A DNA stretch of 64,000 nt, from NCBI RefSeq assembly GCF_027257175.1, contig NZ_JAPFGD010000011.1, forward strand, positions 1 through 64,000, written 5' to 3'. A program made the position numbers and the translations under genes. Numbering within the stretch: the stretch's first letter is position 1; the number at the start of each line of letters is the position of its first letter. Below, piece after piece: positions 1 through 10,373 of this stretch. The notes beneath the pieces were generated by a model that saw nothing but the letters and a program-made list of their open reading frames with translations, was not told the origin of the DNA and searched no databases. Source of the DNA: Castellaniella sp. S9. Lineage in GTDB: Bacteria; Pseudomonadota; Gammaproteobacteria; Burkholderiales; Burkholderiaceae_B.

Positions 1-41
1 ATAAAAACACCGTAGAAATTTGCAGGAAAACGTGCCCACAT
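1..41 (-). CDS. Possible first codons of the next O-antigen gene (partial)
   Basis: An ATG at 41 on the minus strand opens a frame (MWARFPANFYGVF...) that runs off the left edge. It lies about 100 bases downstream of wbpG in the same AT-rich operon, so it could be the next gene. Only 13 codons are visible and the upstream AGGA is rather far from the ATG. I cannot assign a product. The rest of 42-145 holds no other convincing gene. Confidence 0.2.
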   Translation of the reverse strand, partial: MWARFPANFYGVF

Positions 42-145
42 TATCTCAAATCCTGCAAATCCAAACCACCAAAATTACCCTGAAACCCGCGCCACCATTG
101 GCTTCGCGCATTATTCAGGGTCGACTATGTAGATTCCCACTTCAT

Positions 146-1276
146 TTACTTTAATATCCCAATCCTACCCATAGCACGCTTTCCAAGCCTTAAAAATTGT
201 TCAAAATTCTTGCTATTCGGATAGTCGATGAACTCTTTGTTCGGAAGTTTTATCATGTCTTGCAACTCGGTTAAAGATAAGCCAAGTTTTTTCGCAATAT
301 ATTTTTCATCTTCTTTTATATCATCTTCATTAAACGGTGGACGGTGAAGCTCCTCTAACGCATCATCTCGACTCATCTGATCAGATACAATAAGGCTGGA
401 AAGATGCGCTCGACGCTTATCATAGCCAAATTTCATCGGTAAAAAATAGGCTTGGAAGTATTTTGTCCATCTAGACTCAAAATGTTTCCCGCCATAATAT
501 TCCCACCCCAGATTCTCGGTCAAGTACGCCATAGCCTCATCTTTATTGTAGTTTATATAATTAAGAGGTGTTATAACTCGCATACCCTTAATATACGGGT
601 AATAAATATAAGATTTAAAAAGTCCGGAAATAGGAAAGGATCTTAACTTTGTGCGCCCAAACCGTCTATGTATCGCCTTTATCTGCCTCGAGTCCTTCGC
701 GTTATAACCCCATGCTCGAGGAAGAATCGATTCAGTTGAAAAATTTGATCCCGTCAGAACATATTTGATCTTCTTTTCTATCGCCACCTCATAAAGCTTT
801 GCAAAAAACGCATGATCTTGTGGCACGTCTTGATTCGCTAGTGACGAGCGAAGATAAGCCACCTGCAAATCTCTCATTTCATTCCAGTTAACCACGTAAG
901 TCATCAAATCGATGTTTAACGATTCAGTAACATTTTGAATATTTCGTACAGCTATCTCGGAATTCCATCCAGCATCCACATGCATTGCCAGGGGGTTCAG
1001 GCCAAGTTTTTCTTTTGCGAAGTGAAGCAAATATGAGCTATCGATCCCTCCACTAACACCTATGATGCAATCATAATCTCTCGTGGAGCCGTAATGTTTG
1101 ATCTCATTAGATATATTGTCTAGATACCTCTGTCCCTCAGCTCCTGTTTTCCATAGCGGTCTAATAACACTATCGAAATTTCTACAATGACTACATACCC
1201 CTTCCGTGTCGAAATTAATCCAGGGGTCAGTTGTATCCATAACACATCGGGTACATATCTGATATTTTGAACTCAC
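146..1276 (-). CDS. wbpG: N-acetyl sugar amidotransferase (WbpG/PseA family)
   Basis: This is an ATP-pyrophosphatase-type amidotransferase of 376 aa. In the WbpG family it uses ammonia supplied by HisH/HisF partners to turn an acetamido group on a nucleotide sugar into an acetamidino group, as in ManNAc3NAmA of Pseudomonas O-antigens. Seen directly: two N-terminal cysteine pairs (C8/C11 and C28/C31), and the PP-loop SGGIDS at 75-80. The gene starts 3 bases after the hisF stop and ends the visible operon. The codons are AT-rich, like its neighbours up to about 5.9 kb. Substrate identity is inferred from the hisH-hisF pairing and the wlbA/wlbB genes upstream. Confidence 0.88.
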   Translation of the reverse strand: MSSKYQICTRCVMDTTDPWINFDTEGVCSHCRNFDSVIRPLWKTGAEGQRYLDNISNEIKHYGSTRDYDCIIGVSGGIDSSYLLHFAKEKLGLNPLAMHVDAGWNSEIAVRNIQNVTESLNIDLMTYVVNWNEMRDLQVAYLRSSLANQDVPQDHAFFAKLYEVAIEKKIKYVLTGSNFSTESILPRAWGYNAKDSRQIKAIHRRFGRTKLRSFPISGLFKSYIYYPYIKGMRVITPLNYINYNKDEAMAYLTENLGWEYYGGKHFESRWTKYFQAYFLPMKFGYDKRRAHLSSLIVSDQMSRDDALEELHRPPFNEDDIKEDEKYIAKKLGLSLTELQDMIKLPNKEFIDYPNSKNFEQFLRLGKRAMGRIGILK

Positions 1277-1279
1277 GCT

Positions 1280-2044
1280 TCACTCACTTAATAAATTTTC
1301 TATATCGATAGATTTGGGATAGGTAATCAGCACAGCTCTATGTTTCCCATGATGAACAAAAAAACTTCCTCCCGCCGCTGCGGAGCACTCTGTATTTTTT
1401 AGGACATCCCTAAAATGTCGTAATTCACCGCCTCCACCACAAGCTATTACGGGTATTCGTAACGCACGACTGATCTCCTGACACAAGCGAGTATCAAAAC
1501 CGTCGCGCTCACCATCCCTGTCAACGCTCGTTAGAATCAACTCACCGGCACCTGCTTGCTCCAAAAGTTTAGCCATCTTTATAGGTGTCCCCTCCGATAT
1601 CTTTCTGCCTGAGTGACTAAAAATCTGATATCCCCCCGTCAATTTTCTTTTACAATCCATGGACGCCACGATGCTTTGAGAGCCAAATATCTCCGCTGCT
1701 TCCTTTATCAGTTCCTGTTCGTACATTACGGCACTATTTATTATTATCTTCTCTACCCCGATGGAAAAAAGTCTATAGATTTCACTTATTTTAGTTATTC
1801 CGCCACCGTAAGCTAAAGGCATGAAACACTCAACCGCTATTGACTGGATGAGATCAAAATCGGGAGGCGTACCATATTTACTGGCGCTGATGTCCAGAAG
1901 CACAAGTTCGTCCACCTCCTTCTCATTCAAGATTCTTACGGCGTTTATAGGGTCCCCCACATAGGACGGGTCTTTAAATTTTCTTGTTTTTACAAGGCCC
2001 CCCTCGTTTAGCAGTAGTACGGGTATTATGCGTGGTCTTCTCAT
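1280..2044 (-). CDS. hisF2: HisF-like cyclase-subunit homologue serving WbpG (HisF2)
   Basis: A 254-aa TIM-barrel protein related to the imidazole glycerol phosphate synthase cyclase subunit. The N-terminus (RIIPVLLLNEG) aligns with the canonical RIIPCLDV motif, and residue 11, the catalytic Asp of true HisF, is Leu here. The second catalytic Asp region (VASMDCKRK) is kept. That pattern suits a subunit that conducts ammonia from HisH rather than making histidine precursors. It overlaps hisH by 4 bases (ATGA) and wbpG follows after 3 bases, so the three are probably translated as a set. In WbpG systems the HisH2/HisF2 pair feeds ammonia to the amidotransferase. Confidence 0.87.
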   Translation of the reverse strand: MRRPRIIPVLLLNEGGLVKTRKFKDPSYVGDPINAVRILNEKEVDELVLLDISASKYGTPPDFDLIQSIAVECFMPLAYGGGITKISEIYRLFSIGVEKIIINSAVMYEQELIKEAAEIFGSQSIVASMDCKRKLTGGYQIFSHSGRKISEGTPIKMAKLLEQAGAGELILTSVDRDGERDGFDTRLCQEISRALRIPVIACGGGGELRHFRDVLKNTECSAAAGGSFFVHHGKHRAVLITYPKSIDIENLLSE

Positions 2045-2658
2045 TCGATCTTTGCGAAATTTTCCAATAGTTGCTTACCAAATTTGTGGCTCTTCTCAGG
2101 ATGAAACTGAACTCCAAATATTCTTCCTGAGTATATTGAAGAGCAGAAATCTCCCCCATAATCGGTGACGCCGAGCACATTCACGGGATCATTGCAGACT
2201 ACACCATAAGAATGTACAAAATAAAATCTATTTTTGCATGTAAGATCACGAAATAGCTGATGTTCCGTGTCCACTACTTGAACGGTATTCCACCCCATGT
2301 GCGGAATCCTAACATCGGTGTTACTACTAAATGGTAGACGTCTTGAAGAAGCCCCTATTAGACCTAGCCCCGGATATTTACCTTCCTCACTTCCTTCGCA
2401 CAACATCTGCATCCCGAGACATATACCAAGGATTGAGGCATTATATTCTACAAGAGCGTTTCTTATTGCAGTCGAAATGCCAAGATTTTCCAGCCGATGC
2501 ATACCAGCATCAAATGATCCGACGCCAGGCAAAATTAAACTTGTTGATCTAGATATTACATCTGCGTCTTTGGTCCGAACAGAGGGTATCTTGGACCTCA
2601 ACAACATATTCTCGAGAGATCCGACATTTCCGATTCCCAGATCAATGATGGTAATCAT
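2041..2658 (-). CDS. hisH2: Glutamine amidotransferase HisH2 (ammonia source for WbpG)
   Basis: A 205-aa class I glutamine amidotransferase. The nucleophile elbow GICLGMQ places Cys at 80, and the His/Glu pair is in FHPEKSH (H186, E188), so the triad looks complete. It hydrolyses glutamine and passes ammonia through its HisF partner. Its position between the flippase and hisF2 in an O-antigen operon indicates a sugar-amidation role, not histidine synthesis. The start overlaps the flippase gene by 17 bases. Low GC, as in the rest of this segment. Confidence 0.88.
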   Translation of the reverse strand: MITIIDLGIGNVGSLENMLLRSKIPSVRTKDADVISRSTSLILPGVGSFDAGMHRLENLGISTAIRNALVEYNASILGICLGMQMLCEGSEEGKYPGLGLIGASSRRLPFSSNTDVRIPHMGWNTVQVVDTEHQLFRDLTCKNRFYFVHSYGVVCNDPVNVLGVTDYGGDFCSSIYSGRIFGVQFHPEKSHKFGKQLLENFAKIE

Positions 2659-3994
2659 CGGTCTTCCCCGATCCTATAGGGTTCTTAGCATATATGTATG
2701 TGACTACCCCATACACGATGTACATTATGGTGTACACAAGAGAAAAAAACAGTATTGCATAGGTCTCTTCCCCTATAGTTCCGCCGAACCAGATCGCGAT
2801 GGCACTCACTACTAGAAGGGATACTTGCCAAACTAAATCCACATCCTGCCGTTGGGCAATCAATAGAACGTAGGACACCGGGCCAATAATAAACCTGGCC
2901 ATCAGTAACGGCGACAGTAATTGCGCGTAAACACCAGCCTCTACCCACTGCTTCCCCAGAATAAACTCGAAAAGCACGGGACCATAAATTGCCACACCCA
3001 TGAAGGGCAAGGCTCCAATTAGAAACAGTGCCATCATTGTCCTGACACATAGCTGACGGCAGCTGCCATTGTCACGATACTCGATTGCAGCTCTTTCCTT
3101 GAATACATCTAGAGTGGCATTTCCTACAAGAGCCAATGGCGCTGCTAGAAGCCTTTGTGCCATTGCGTATAGGCCAACCACGACCGGCCCGAAATAAAAA
3201 CCTAGCAATATATGAGGAATGTAGTTTGAGACAACATTTGCCACATCAGCTGGCAACGAATAAGCCGGAAATCTTTTATAGGTGACTATATTTTCTTTTG
3301 CTCTTGAGGTAGACATCCTCGCACCTTTCTCTAACATCCACTTCGCCGTGGTAGTCATCAGCACTAAACAACCAGCGAGTTGCCCTATTACTTGACCGAT
3401 AATCAACCCAATATATCCACCACCAAATATTCCAAATAAAACCTGTGTGGTCGCGGAGGATGCCGCTTGCAGTATCCTAGAACCTGCTAGGACTTTGAAT
3501 CGGTTTCTTCGCACGATCCACATACTTAAAACCTGTATCGTGCCTATGCCAAGCACGCCTACGGGTACGAGGATCCAGTCGTAGGCTATGTTCGCCGTAT
3601 TAAGTAATCGCCACCTATCTTCCGGCAAAACACCAATGAAAGCCGTTGTGAGCAGCGTGCAAGCCACTACCAATGCCATTGCCCCAAAGGTTAGTGACAG
3701 CGCATCCATATCTTCTTTGGGTATTAGAATTGCGTTCTCATACCTCAAAGTTGATATGATCCCCACGATACTAATGACGGCCAAATATACCCCTAAAACT
3801 CCCATTTCTGATGGATTATATATTCTGGATATTATTGGCGTCGCTAGCAATGGAATCACTTGAGCAACTGCAGTCCCTCCGGCGAGCGTGATTATGTTTC
3901 TTATGAATTTGCTATCTTTCCCAGACCGTATCATTGCCAACAAGTTCGAAAGCCGCTTGCTACGCTCAACTAATGAGCATCGTTTAGCCCCCAT
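2642..3994 (-). CDS. wzx: Lipopolysaccharide/O-antigen flippase (Wzx-like)
   Basis: A 450-aa integral membrane protein of the polysaccharide-transport (MOP) superfamily with about 12 hydrophobic segments spread along its length. The early segment TLAGGTAVAQVIPLLATP is typical of Wzx-type proteins. It should move undecaprenyl-diphosphate-linked O-units across the inner membrane, which fits an operon of nucleotide-sugar genes. The start is not certain: a Met at residue 21 is an alternative to the one given, which overlaps the preceding acyltransferase gene by 11 bases. AT-rich codons suggest it came with the adjacent genes. Confidence 0.8.
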   Translation of the reverse strand: MGAKRCSLVERSKRLSNLLAMIRSGKDSKFIRNIITLAGGTAVAQVIPLLATPIISRIYNPSEMGVLGVYLAVISIVGIISTLRYENAILIPKEDMDALSLTFGAMALVVACTLLTTAFIGVLPEDRWRLLNTANIAYDWILVPVGVLGIGTIQVLSMWIVRRNRFKVLAGSRILQAASSATTQVLFGIFGGGYIGLIIGQVIGQLAGCLVLMTTTAKWMLEKGARMSTSRAKENIVTYKRFPAYSLPADVANVVSNYIPHILLGFYFGPVVVGLYAMAQRLLAAPLALVGNATLDVFKERAAIEYRDNGSCRQLCVRTMMALFLIGALPFMGVAIYGPVLFEFILGKQWVEAGVYAQLLSPLLMARFIIGPVSYVLLIAQRQDVDLVWQVSLLVVSAIAIWFGGTIGEETYAILFFSLVYTIMYIVYGVVTYIYAKNPIGSGKTDDYHH

Positions 3995-5843
3995 TGGTTA
4001 TTAAATTCCTAATGACCGTCTTTGATGCTTTTGCATATTCTCGAACACCTATTTCATTCAGATGATTTTTATCCATGTAGATTAGTTTTTTATCCAAATA
4101 AGGGGCGTCACCGAACATGGAAAGTTCATCCAGCTCTACGTATTTAGCCCCAACCGATTTGGAAATCCGCCTTATGACATCATTCGCTAATTTATACTCA
4201 TGAGTTTTAGGGTCGCGACGAGCTAAACCTAAGGCCGCGAATCTTTCGATACGAAGGGGATTAAATGATAGTTCCGGTACTTGAGATAGTAAAAATACTT
4301 CTGCCTCCCCGCTTATAGAGGCCAAGAACCTTTCGAAATCTATTTTGAATGAGGGATCTTCAAGCTGATAGCTCCACATACCACCTATGAAAATTAGATG
4401 GCTCTGGGAAATTATGGAGCTTACGCGTTCTATTTGATCATGGCATCCTTCACGAGCCCACTCTGGCAACTTACTTACATTAAAGCCAGGGAATGGCACA
4501 CAACTGCTTGCTGTCATGATGGTGGCTTTGAAACCTATTGACTTTCCAAGATAATCAAAAAACTGGTTCAACATAGCGGCGTGTGAGTCTCCAATAACCG
4601 CGACATTCAACGAACTGGAAGCATCCCCCTTTATGCAATGCCCATTATCTTCGCCATGACAGATGGTGGCTGGATCTGCATATCGAGTGTATTCAATAGG
4701 CCGGGCCTCTGTTGCATCAAGCTCTCTCGATATAATTACGATCCGATATGCGATCAGTGAAATGAAGGCCAGCAGCACTAGGCCTACTATCGCATGAAGA
4801 GGTTGAAGCGATAACCAGCGCGACTTTCTGGCGGGCTCCTCTATAAGGTAGAAAGACAAGCACGAGAAAATCAGCGTGGAGAGTATGAATATTATTGTTG
4901 TTTTTTGATCTAGCTGGCTAGTACCGGAATAATATCGAATGATTGCCAAAACCGACCAGTGCCATAGATAGATCGAATAAGACAAAAATCCGACCCATAC
5001 CATTGGGCGATTACTCAAGATGAAATTAAGCGTCGAATTTTTTGCTGATATAATCAGAATTGCACCAACAACCGGCATAACGGACGAAAGGCCCGGGAAC
5101 AATGTCGTGTTATCAATACTAAATAGGGACACCAAAACTAGGAATATACCTATTAGAAACATAACATTGGCCTTGCGTACACGCCATAAATCTCCATTCT
5201 TACTTACGGCAAGCCACGAACCTGCTAGAAACTCTGGCGCTCTGGAATATAGGGCGAAATATGTCTCTTGAACATAGCCGTCGACCCTCATGCGCCATTC
5301 TGCCACTAAAACCAGGCTTAGACATATGAAGGGAATTATTTTTTCGAAACGCCTCTTTGCCATTAAAAGAACAAGGACCGGCAACAGCAGATAGAATTGC
5401 ATTTCGACCGACAGAGACCAAGTATGTAGTAGCGGCTGCTCTGCGAGCTCTGGAGCAAAGTAATCTCCGACGCTCGAAAAGTATTGATTGCTTACGAACA
5501 ATGCTGTTGCCTTGAGACTGTCGGCGAAGTATCGATAATCTACACTTGTGAATAAGATCTTGGCAACGGTCGTAATCGTGGCCAGCATTACAAAGTACGC
5601 GGGAATTATCCTTTTTATGCGGCCAGCATAAAATTTAAGGAGATAGGACGCTGAAGAGTGGCGATTCGAAACTTTCCTTGTGTACAATTGTTGAGTGATT
5701 AGATAACCGGAAATCACCAAGAATATGTCTACACCAACATAGCCGCCGGGTAGTATATTATTTTCATAATGAAAGAGAACTACCGCTAAGACAGCGATAG
5801 CGCGCAGGCCCTGGACATCCGGACGATATGAGGCGCTATTCAT
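3984..5843 (-). CDS. Acyltransferase-3 membrane protein with C-terminal SGNH domain (OafA-like)
   Basis: A 619-aa fusion. The first ~370 residues form an acyltransferase-3 domain with about ten membrane segments. The opening YRPDVQGLRAIAVLAVVLFH carries the RPDVQGLRA motif and the conserved His of this family. The C-terminal ~230 residues form a periplasmic SGNH domain with the block-I motif VIGDSHAA and a later DKNHLNE motif. Such proteins add acetyl or related acyl groups to O-antigen or other surface glycans. It lies between wlbB (8-base gap) and the flippase (11-base overlap), so it probably decorates this O-antigen. The acyl donor and the acceptor sugar cannot be told from sequence. Confidence 0.85.
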   Translation of the reverse strand: MNSASYRPDVQGLRAIAVLAVVLFHYENNILPGGYVGVDIFLVISGYLITQQLYTRKVSNRHSSASYLLKFYAGRIKRIIPAYFVMLATITTVAKILFTSVDYRYFADSLKATALFVSNQYFSSVGDYFAPELAEQPLLHTWSLSVEMQFYLLLPVLVLLMAKRRFEKIIPFICLSLVLVAEWRMRVDGYVQETYFALYSRAPEFLAGSWLAVSKNGDLWRVRKANVMFLIGIFLVLVSLFSIDNTTLFPGLSSVMPVVGAILIISAKNSTLNFILSNRPMVWVGFLSYSIYLWHWSVLAIIRYYSGTSQLDQKTTIIFILSTLIFSCLSFYLIEEPARKSRWLSLQPLHAIVGLVLLAFISLIAYRIVIISRELDATEARPIEYTRYADPATICHGEDNGHCIKGDASSSLNVAVIGDSHAAMLNQFFDYLGKSIGFKATIMTASSCVPFPGFNVSKLPEWAREGCHDQIERVSSIISQSHLIFIGGMWSYQLEDPSFKIDFERFLASISGEAEVFLLSQVPELSFNPLRIERFAALGLARRDPKTHEYKLANDVIRRISKSVGAKYVELDELSMFGDAPYLDKKLIYMDKNHLNEIGVREYAKASKTVIRNLITNGG

Positions 5844-5851
5844 CGGCCATG

Positions 5852-7771
<1,920 letters not shown>

Positions 7772-8083
7772 GGCGTGGACTGGTTCCAGCGGACACGCTA
7801 CCGCCGTGCTGTGACACGGTCAGCAAGCGCTCGCGCATGTTCAATGCGTGAACGCGATAGTACATCAGGGGTTGCGGCTTGCCTAGGCCCTGGGCGTGTC
7901 CAAGAGCGCGGCGGCCAAGTACATGGCTGCGGCGCGGCGCCGCCTGCCGGCCTGTCGCCATGGATACGCTCGCCGCGACCACCGTATTTCCTCGCACAGA
8001 CATTCATTCGTTGCACTCATTCCCGATACCTGGATGCATCTCTACAGTAGATGTGCCTGATACTGTCATATGGGAACACCACC
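7772..8083. other. Intergenic region with O-antigen operon leader
   Basis: About 310 bases without a gene between the MarR-type regulator (leftward) and the Rpn-type gene (rightward). It holds the ops element at 7794-7805. A possible minus-strand -10 box (TACTAT, complement of 7857-7862) would place ops about 45-60 bases into the transcript. I see no clear -35 for it. The rightward promoter of the nuclease gene is not recognisable. Confidence 0.4.
7794..7805 (-). promoter_or_regulatory. ops element (RfaH recruitment site)
   Basis: Read on the minus strand this is GGCGGTAGCGTG, identical to the 12-base ops sequence that recruits RfaH to paused RNA polymerase in enterobacterial LPS and capsule operons. 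It lies 22 bases upstream of the ATG of the first gene of the O-antigen operon, in the correct orientation. An RfaH homologue is encoded at 12765-13367. The sequence match is direct; use by the local RfaH is inferred. Confidence 0.85.
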
Positions 8084-9121
8084 ATGCCCGGGAAATCTGG
8101 TTCCGACCCCTCAACGGCAAGCGCCTCGCACACTTGTCACCAAACCGCGCCCGCCAGCAACCACATAATCCCGTCGGCGCAGCCCCGGCGCCTTTCCCTC
8201 TGTAACGACATCGTCTTCAAAACCCTGTTCAGCAGACACCTGAACCTGCTGAGCGACCTGATCAACGCCGTGCGTCACCCGTTGCCACCGCTCATCGTGC
8301 AACGGGTTCTGAACCCACATGTCCTGCCCGCGGACCTCATAGGCAAGGAAATCGTGCTCGATATCCTGGCCGAGGACACCGATGGCCAGCGCCTGGCCAT
8401 CGAGATGCAATTGCAGCGTTTTCTTCATTGGCCCGAGCGCAGCGTATACGGCATCGCCCGCAGTCTGGCCGGGCAACTGAACAGCGGCCAGGACTACCGT
8501 CAGCTCAAGCCCTGCATCGGCATCAACCTGCTGGTGCATGACCTGTTTCCCGAACATCCAGATCAAGCCAACTGGCATTTCACCCTGCGCGATACGGGCC
8601 GCGGCGATGTGCAGTTGGGTCTGGCCCTACAACTGCATATAATCGAGTTAAGAAAGGCGCAGCGGCACCCCCACCACCCCGAGTCGCTGCGCGCCTGGAT
8701 GACCTGCCTGCTGCATAACCTCGACGAGGCCGCCATGAGCACCATCACCCATCCTCCCGTCAAAGACGCGCTTCAAAAACTGGAACATCTGTATTCCGAC
8801 GAAGAACTCCGCCTGATGGCCGAGCGCCGCGAACAGGCCCTGATCGACGCCGAAGACATCAGGGACTACGCGCGCCATGAAGGGTTTCGGGAAGGACGGC
8901 AAGAGGGGCTTCAACAAGGGCTTCAAGAGGGACGGCAACAGGGACTTCAGGAGGGCCACCAGGAAGGGCTCTCCAGCATGCTGGAAAGTCTGTTGTCTCA
9001 CAAGTTCGGCCCGCTACCCACCCGGGTCATCGAACGCCTGCATAGCTCAGATACCGAACAGATCCGAGCATGGTCCCTGAACGTGCTCGATGCGCAAACA
9101 CTGGACGAGGTCTTTCGTTAG
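8084..9121 (+). CDS. Rpn family recombination-promoting nuclease (PD-(D/E)XK, transposase_31-like)
   Basis: A ~345-aa protein of the Rpn/YhgA-like family, which are DNA endonucleases linked to RecA-independent recombination and once annotated as transposases. The entry motif NDIVFKTLFSRH (near residue 52 from an alternative upstream start) and the nuclease core EIVLDIL...LAIEMQLQ (Asp followed by E-x-Q) are present. The C-terminal tail carries a run of (Q/R)EGxQQGLQEG repeats typical of the family. The ATG at 8084 was chosen over 8051 only because a weak GGGAA precedes it; conserved sequence begins later, so the N-terminus is uncertain. It borders a patch of toxin-antitoxin genes. Confidence 0.82.
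   Translation: MPGKSGSDPSTASASHTCHQTAPASNHIIPSAQPRRLSLCNDIVFKTLFSRHLNLLSDLINAVRHPLPPLIVQRVLNPHVLPADLIGKEIVLDILAEDTDGQRLAIEMQLQRFLHWPERSVYGIARSLAGQLNSGQDYRQLKPCIGINLLVHDLFPEHPDQANWHFTLRDTGRGDVQLGLALQLHIIELRKAQRHPHHPESLRAWMTCLLHNLDEAAMSTITHPPVKDALQKLEHLYSDEELRLMAERREQALIDAEDIRDYARHEGFREGRQEGLQQGLQEGRQQGLQEGHQEGLSSMLESLLSHKFGPLPTRVIERLHSSDTEQIRAWSLNVLDAQTLDEVFR
8878..8971 (+). repeat. In-frame GLQEG-type coding repeats in the Rpn gene
   Basis: Imperfect tandem repeats of 12-24 bases encode successive EGxQ(E/Q)GLQ(E/Q)G units. The repeats are in frame and belong to the protein tail; such Gln/Gly/Glu repeats are common at Rpn C-termini and may vary in copy number. Confidence 0.7.
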
Positions 9122-9138
9122 GGCCTGCATGGCGTCAC

Positions 9139-9297
9139 TCAAACATGCAGCTCTCGCCTAAGCGCCCGGATAACCAGTTCATTCAAGGCGACGCCGCGAC
9201 GTCGCGCCTCTTGTGCGGCCCGTCGATGCAGATCGCCGCCGACCCTAAGCCGCTCAATGACGATCGACTCCACTATGCACGGACCCGTCCTGGCCAC
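9139..9297 (-). CDS. Small ribbon-helix-helix protein (antitoxin-like)
   Basis: A 52-codon frame begins with GTG at 9297 (another GTG at 9273 would give 44 aa). Its product contains ERLRVGGDLHRRAAQEARR then GVALNELVIRALRREL, which reads as a ribbon-helix-helix unit: a beta strand, a DLH-type helix start, and the S/A-LN-E-x-V-x-x-A-L-R second helix seen in HicB/Arc-like antitoxins. It overlaps the 3' end of the HTH antitoxin gene by 44 bases in another frame. No toxin partner follows. It could be an extra antitoxin or a fragment of one; the protein-like pattern makes chance unlikely but not excluded. Confidence 0.5.
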   Translation of the reverse strand: MARTGPCIVESIVIERLRVGGDLHRRAAQEARRRGVALNELVIRALRRELHV

Positions 9298-9631
9298 TTT
9301 GCAGTGCCTCTAAGGCAGCTTCGGGGATGCTATCCAGTACCTTCAACAATGCCTTTGCCGCGCCTGTCGGCCGGCGTTTGCCTTGCTCCCAATTTCGAAT
9401 AGTCTGCAAGGAAACATCGATCCGCTGCGAGAATTCCGCCTGGCTCAGGCCCAACCGCCGGCGCACGCGCCGTGCGTATACCGCCGCATCCTGCATGGCA
9501 GCGGCATCGTCGAGGGCACTCTGGCGAGCGATGTCCCCCTCCGTGGTTGCATCCAAACGGTCCTCGTCGACGCGTCCGATCTTTGAAAACGCCGGATCGG
9601 CGGGATCAATGATGACATGCGCTGTTTTCAT
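9254..9631 (-). CDS. HTH (XRE-type) antitoxin paired with BrnT
   Basis: A 125-aa protein starting at the ATG at 9631, inside the end of brnT (26-base overlap). Residues ~65-115 form an XRE helix-turn-helix (LGLSQAEFSQRIDVSLQTI, then NWEQGKRRPTGAAKALL). The N-terminal half is acidic and probably wraps the toxin. In characterised modules brnT is followed by brnA, whose DNA-binding part is usually ribbon-helix-helix; an XRE-type partner occupies that position here. It should neutralise BrnT and repress the module. A longer in-frame start at 9688 lies inside brnT and has no ribosome site. Confidence 0.78.
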   Translation of the reverse strand: MKTAHVIIDPADPAFSKIGRVDEDRLDATTEGDIARQSALDDAAAMQDAAVYARRVRRRLGLSQAEFSQRIDVSLQTIRNWEQGKRRPTGAAKALLKVLDSIPEAALEALQSGQDGSVHSGVDRH

Positions 9632-9929
9632 AGTATGCGACCTCTCGCTGATTGGCCTTGCGCGCCGAGATGATGCGTATGACTCCACACCTTGGGGTAT
9701 ACACCACGACGAATAGGCGCGGGCCGATCTTGCCCATCAATTGGTAACGGTCCTCACCGTAGCTGTGTCGTTCGTCAGCCCGGATGATGCGGCAGGGGTC
9801 GAAGAAAGCCTTGGCAGCATAGGCAAAATCGAATCCGCGATCCTGTAGGCACACATCGCTTTTCGTCCGATCCCACTGAAAGCTTAATGGGCCAGCATAC
9901 GGGCCACTATAGTTCACTGGGCTACCCAT
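9606..9929 (-). CDS. brnT: BrnT-family ribonuclease toxin
   Basis: About 107 aa from the ATG at 9929. Family landmarks are present: FQWDRTKSDVCLQDRGFDF at the start of the fold, the FFDP segment, the GEDRYQLMGKIG strand, and the end RLFVVVYTPR followed by IRIISARKANQRE. BrnT is a RelE-fold RNase that inhibits translation until bound by its antitoxin. The gene is first in a two-gene unit with the antitoxin overlapping its end. A longer frame starting at 10055 adds residues with no family similarity, so I prefer 9929. Confidence 0.83.
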   Translation of the reverse strand: MGSPVNYSGPYAGPLSFQWDRTKSDVCLQDRGFDFAYAAKAFFDPCRIIRADERHSYGEDRYQLMGKIGPRLFVVVYTPRCGVIRIISARKANQREVAYYENSACHH

Positions 9930-10100
9930 CTCAAGCCAATAAAACTCGAGAGGCCGCCGTTGCTGTATCGCACATGTCTTATACCCTCCGTACGCATCCG
10001 ACCTAAATGTTTTGATATTGAGCGAGACGCACACAGATGCACCGGCGGCCCGCACGAACTAGCAGTCTCGTGTTCCACGAATAGCGGTTCAGCGGGCACG

Positions 10101-10373
10101 CTGATAGGCTGTCCGATTACGTTTCGGCTCGATCCCGCCCTCAAGGCTGCGCTCAGCGATCTGGCTGAGCGCGAAGGGAAATCGCTGGGCGAGTTTCTGC
10201 GGGAACTGGCTCGCGACCGGATCAGGCAGGCTCGCCGTTTGTCTTTCGAGCGCGAGGCACGACGGCAGTCCATCGCTGCGGCTGCGGCCGCGGGTCGGCC
10301 GGGCACGGACGAACACGCCGTCATGCAGGAACTCGATGAGGATCTCGAGTCTTTCGGCGGCGAATGGACCTGA
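10101..10373 (+). CDS. Ribbon-helix-helix antitoxin-like protein, start unclear
   Basis: The frame encodes PITFRLDPALKAALSDLAE and then SLGEFLRELARDRIRQARR, a clear ribbon-helix-helix domain, with an acidic tail (ELDEDLESFGGEW) of the kind that binds PemK/MazF-type toxins. No ATG sits before the domain. A CTG at 10101 gives the expected N-terminus, while the only ATG-started frame (from 9960) adds ~47 residues of unlikely sequence. The normal start may have been lost. It is followed, with an overlapping ATG, by a toxin remnant of only 16 codons, so this is probably an orphan from a broken module. Confidence 0.55.
   Translation: MIGCPITFRLDPALKAALSDLAEREGKSLGEFLRELARDRIRQARRLSFEREARRQSIAAAAAAGRPGTDEHAVMQELDEDLESFGGEWT

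Noticed and set aside
8878-8971. Tandem short repeats resembling a repeat array
   Set aside because: They are in-frame coding repeats of the Rpn C-terminal tail, with no unique spacers, so not CRISPR.
9606-10055. Extended BrnT starting at 10055
   Set aside because: The extra 42 residues do not resemble the family; the Met at 9929 fits its usual length.
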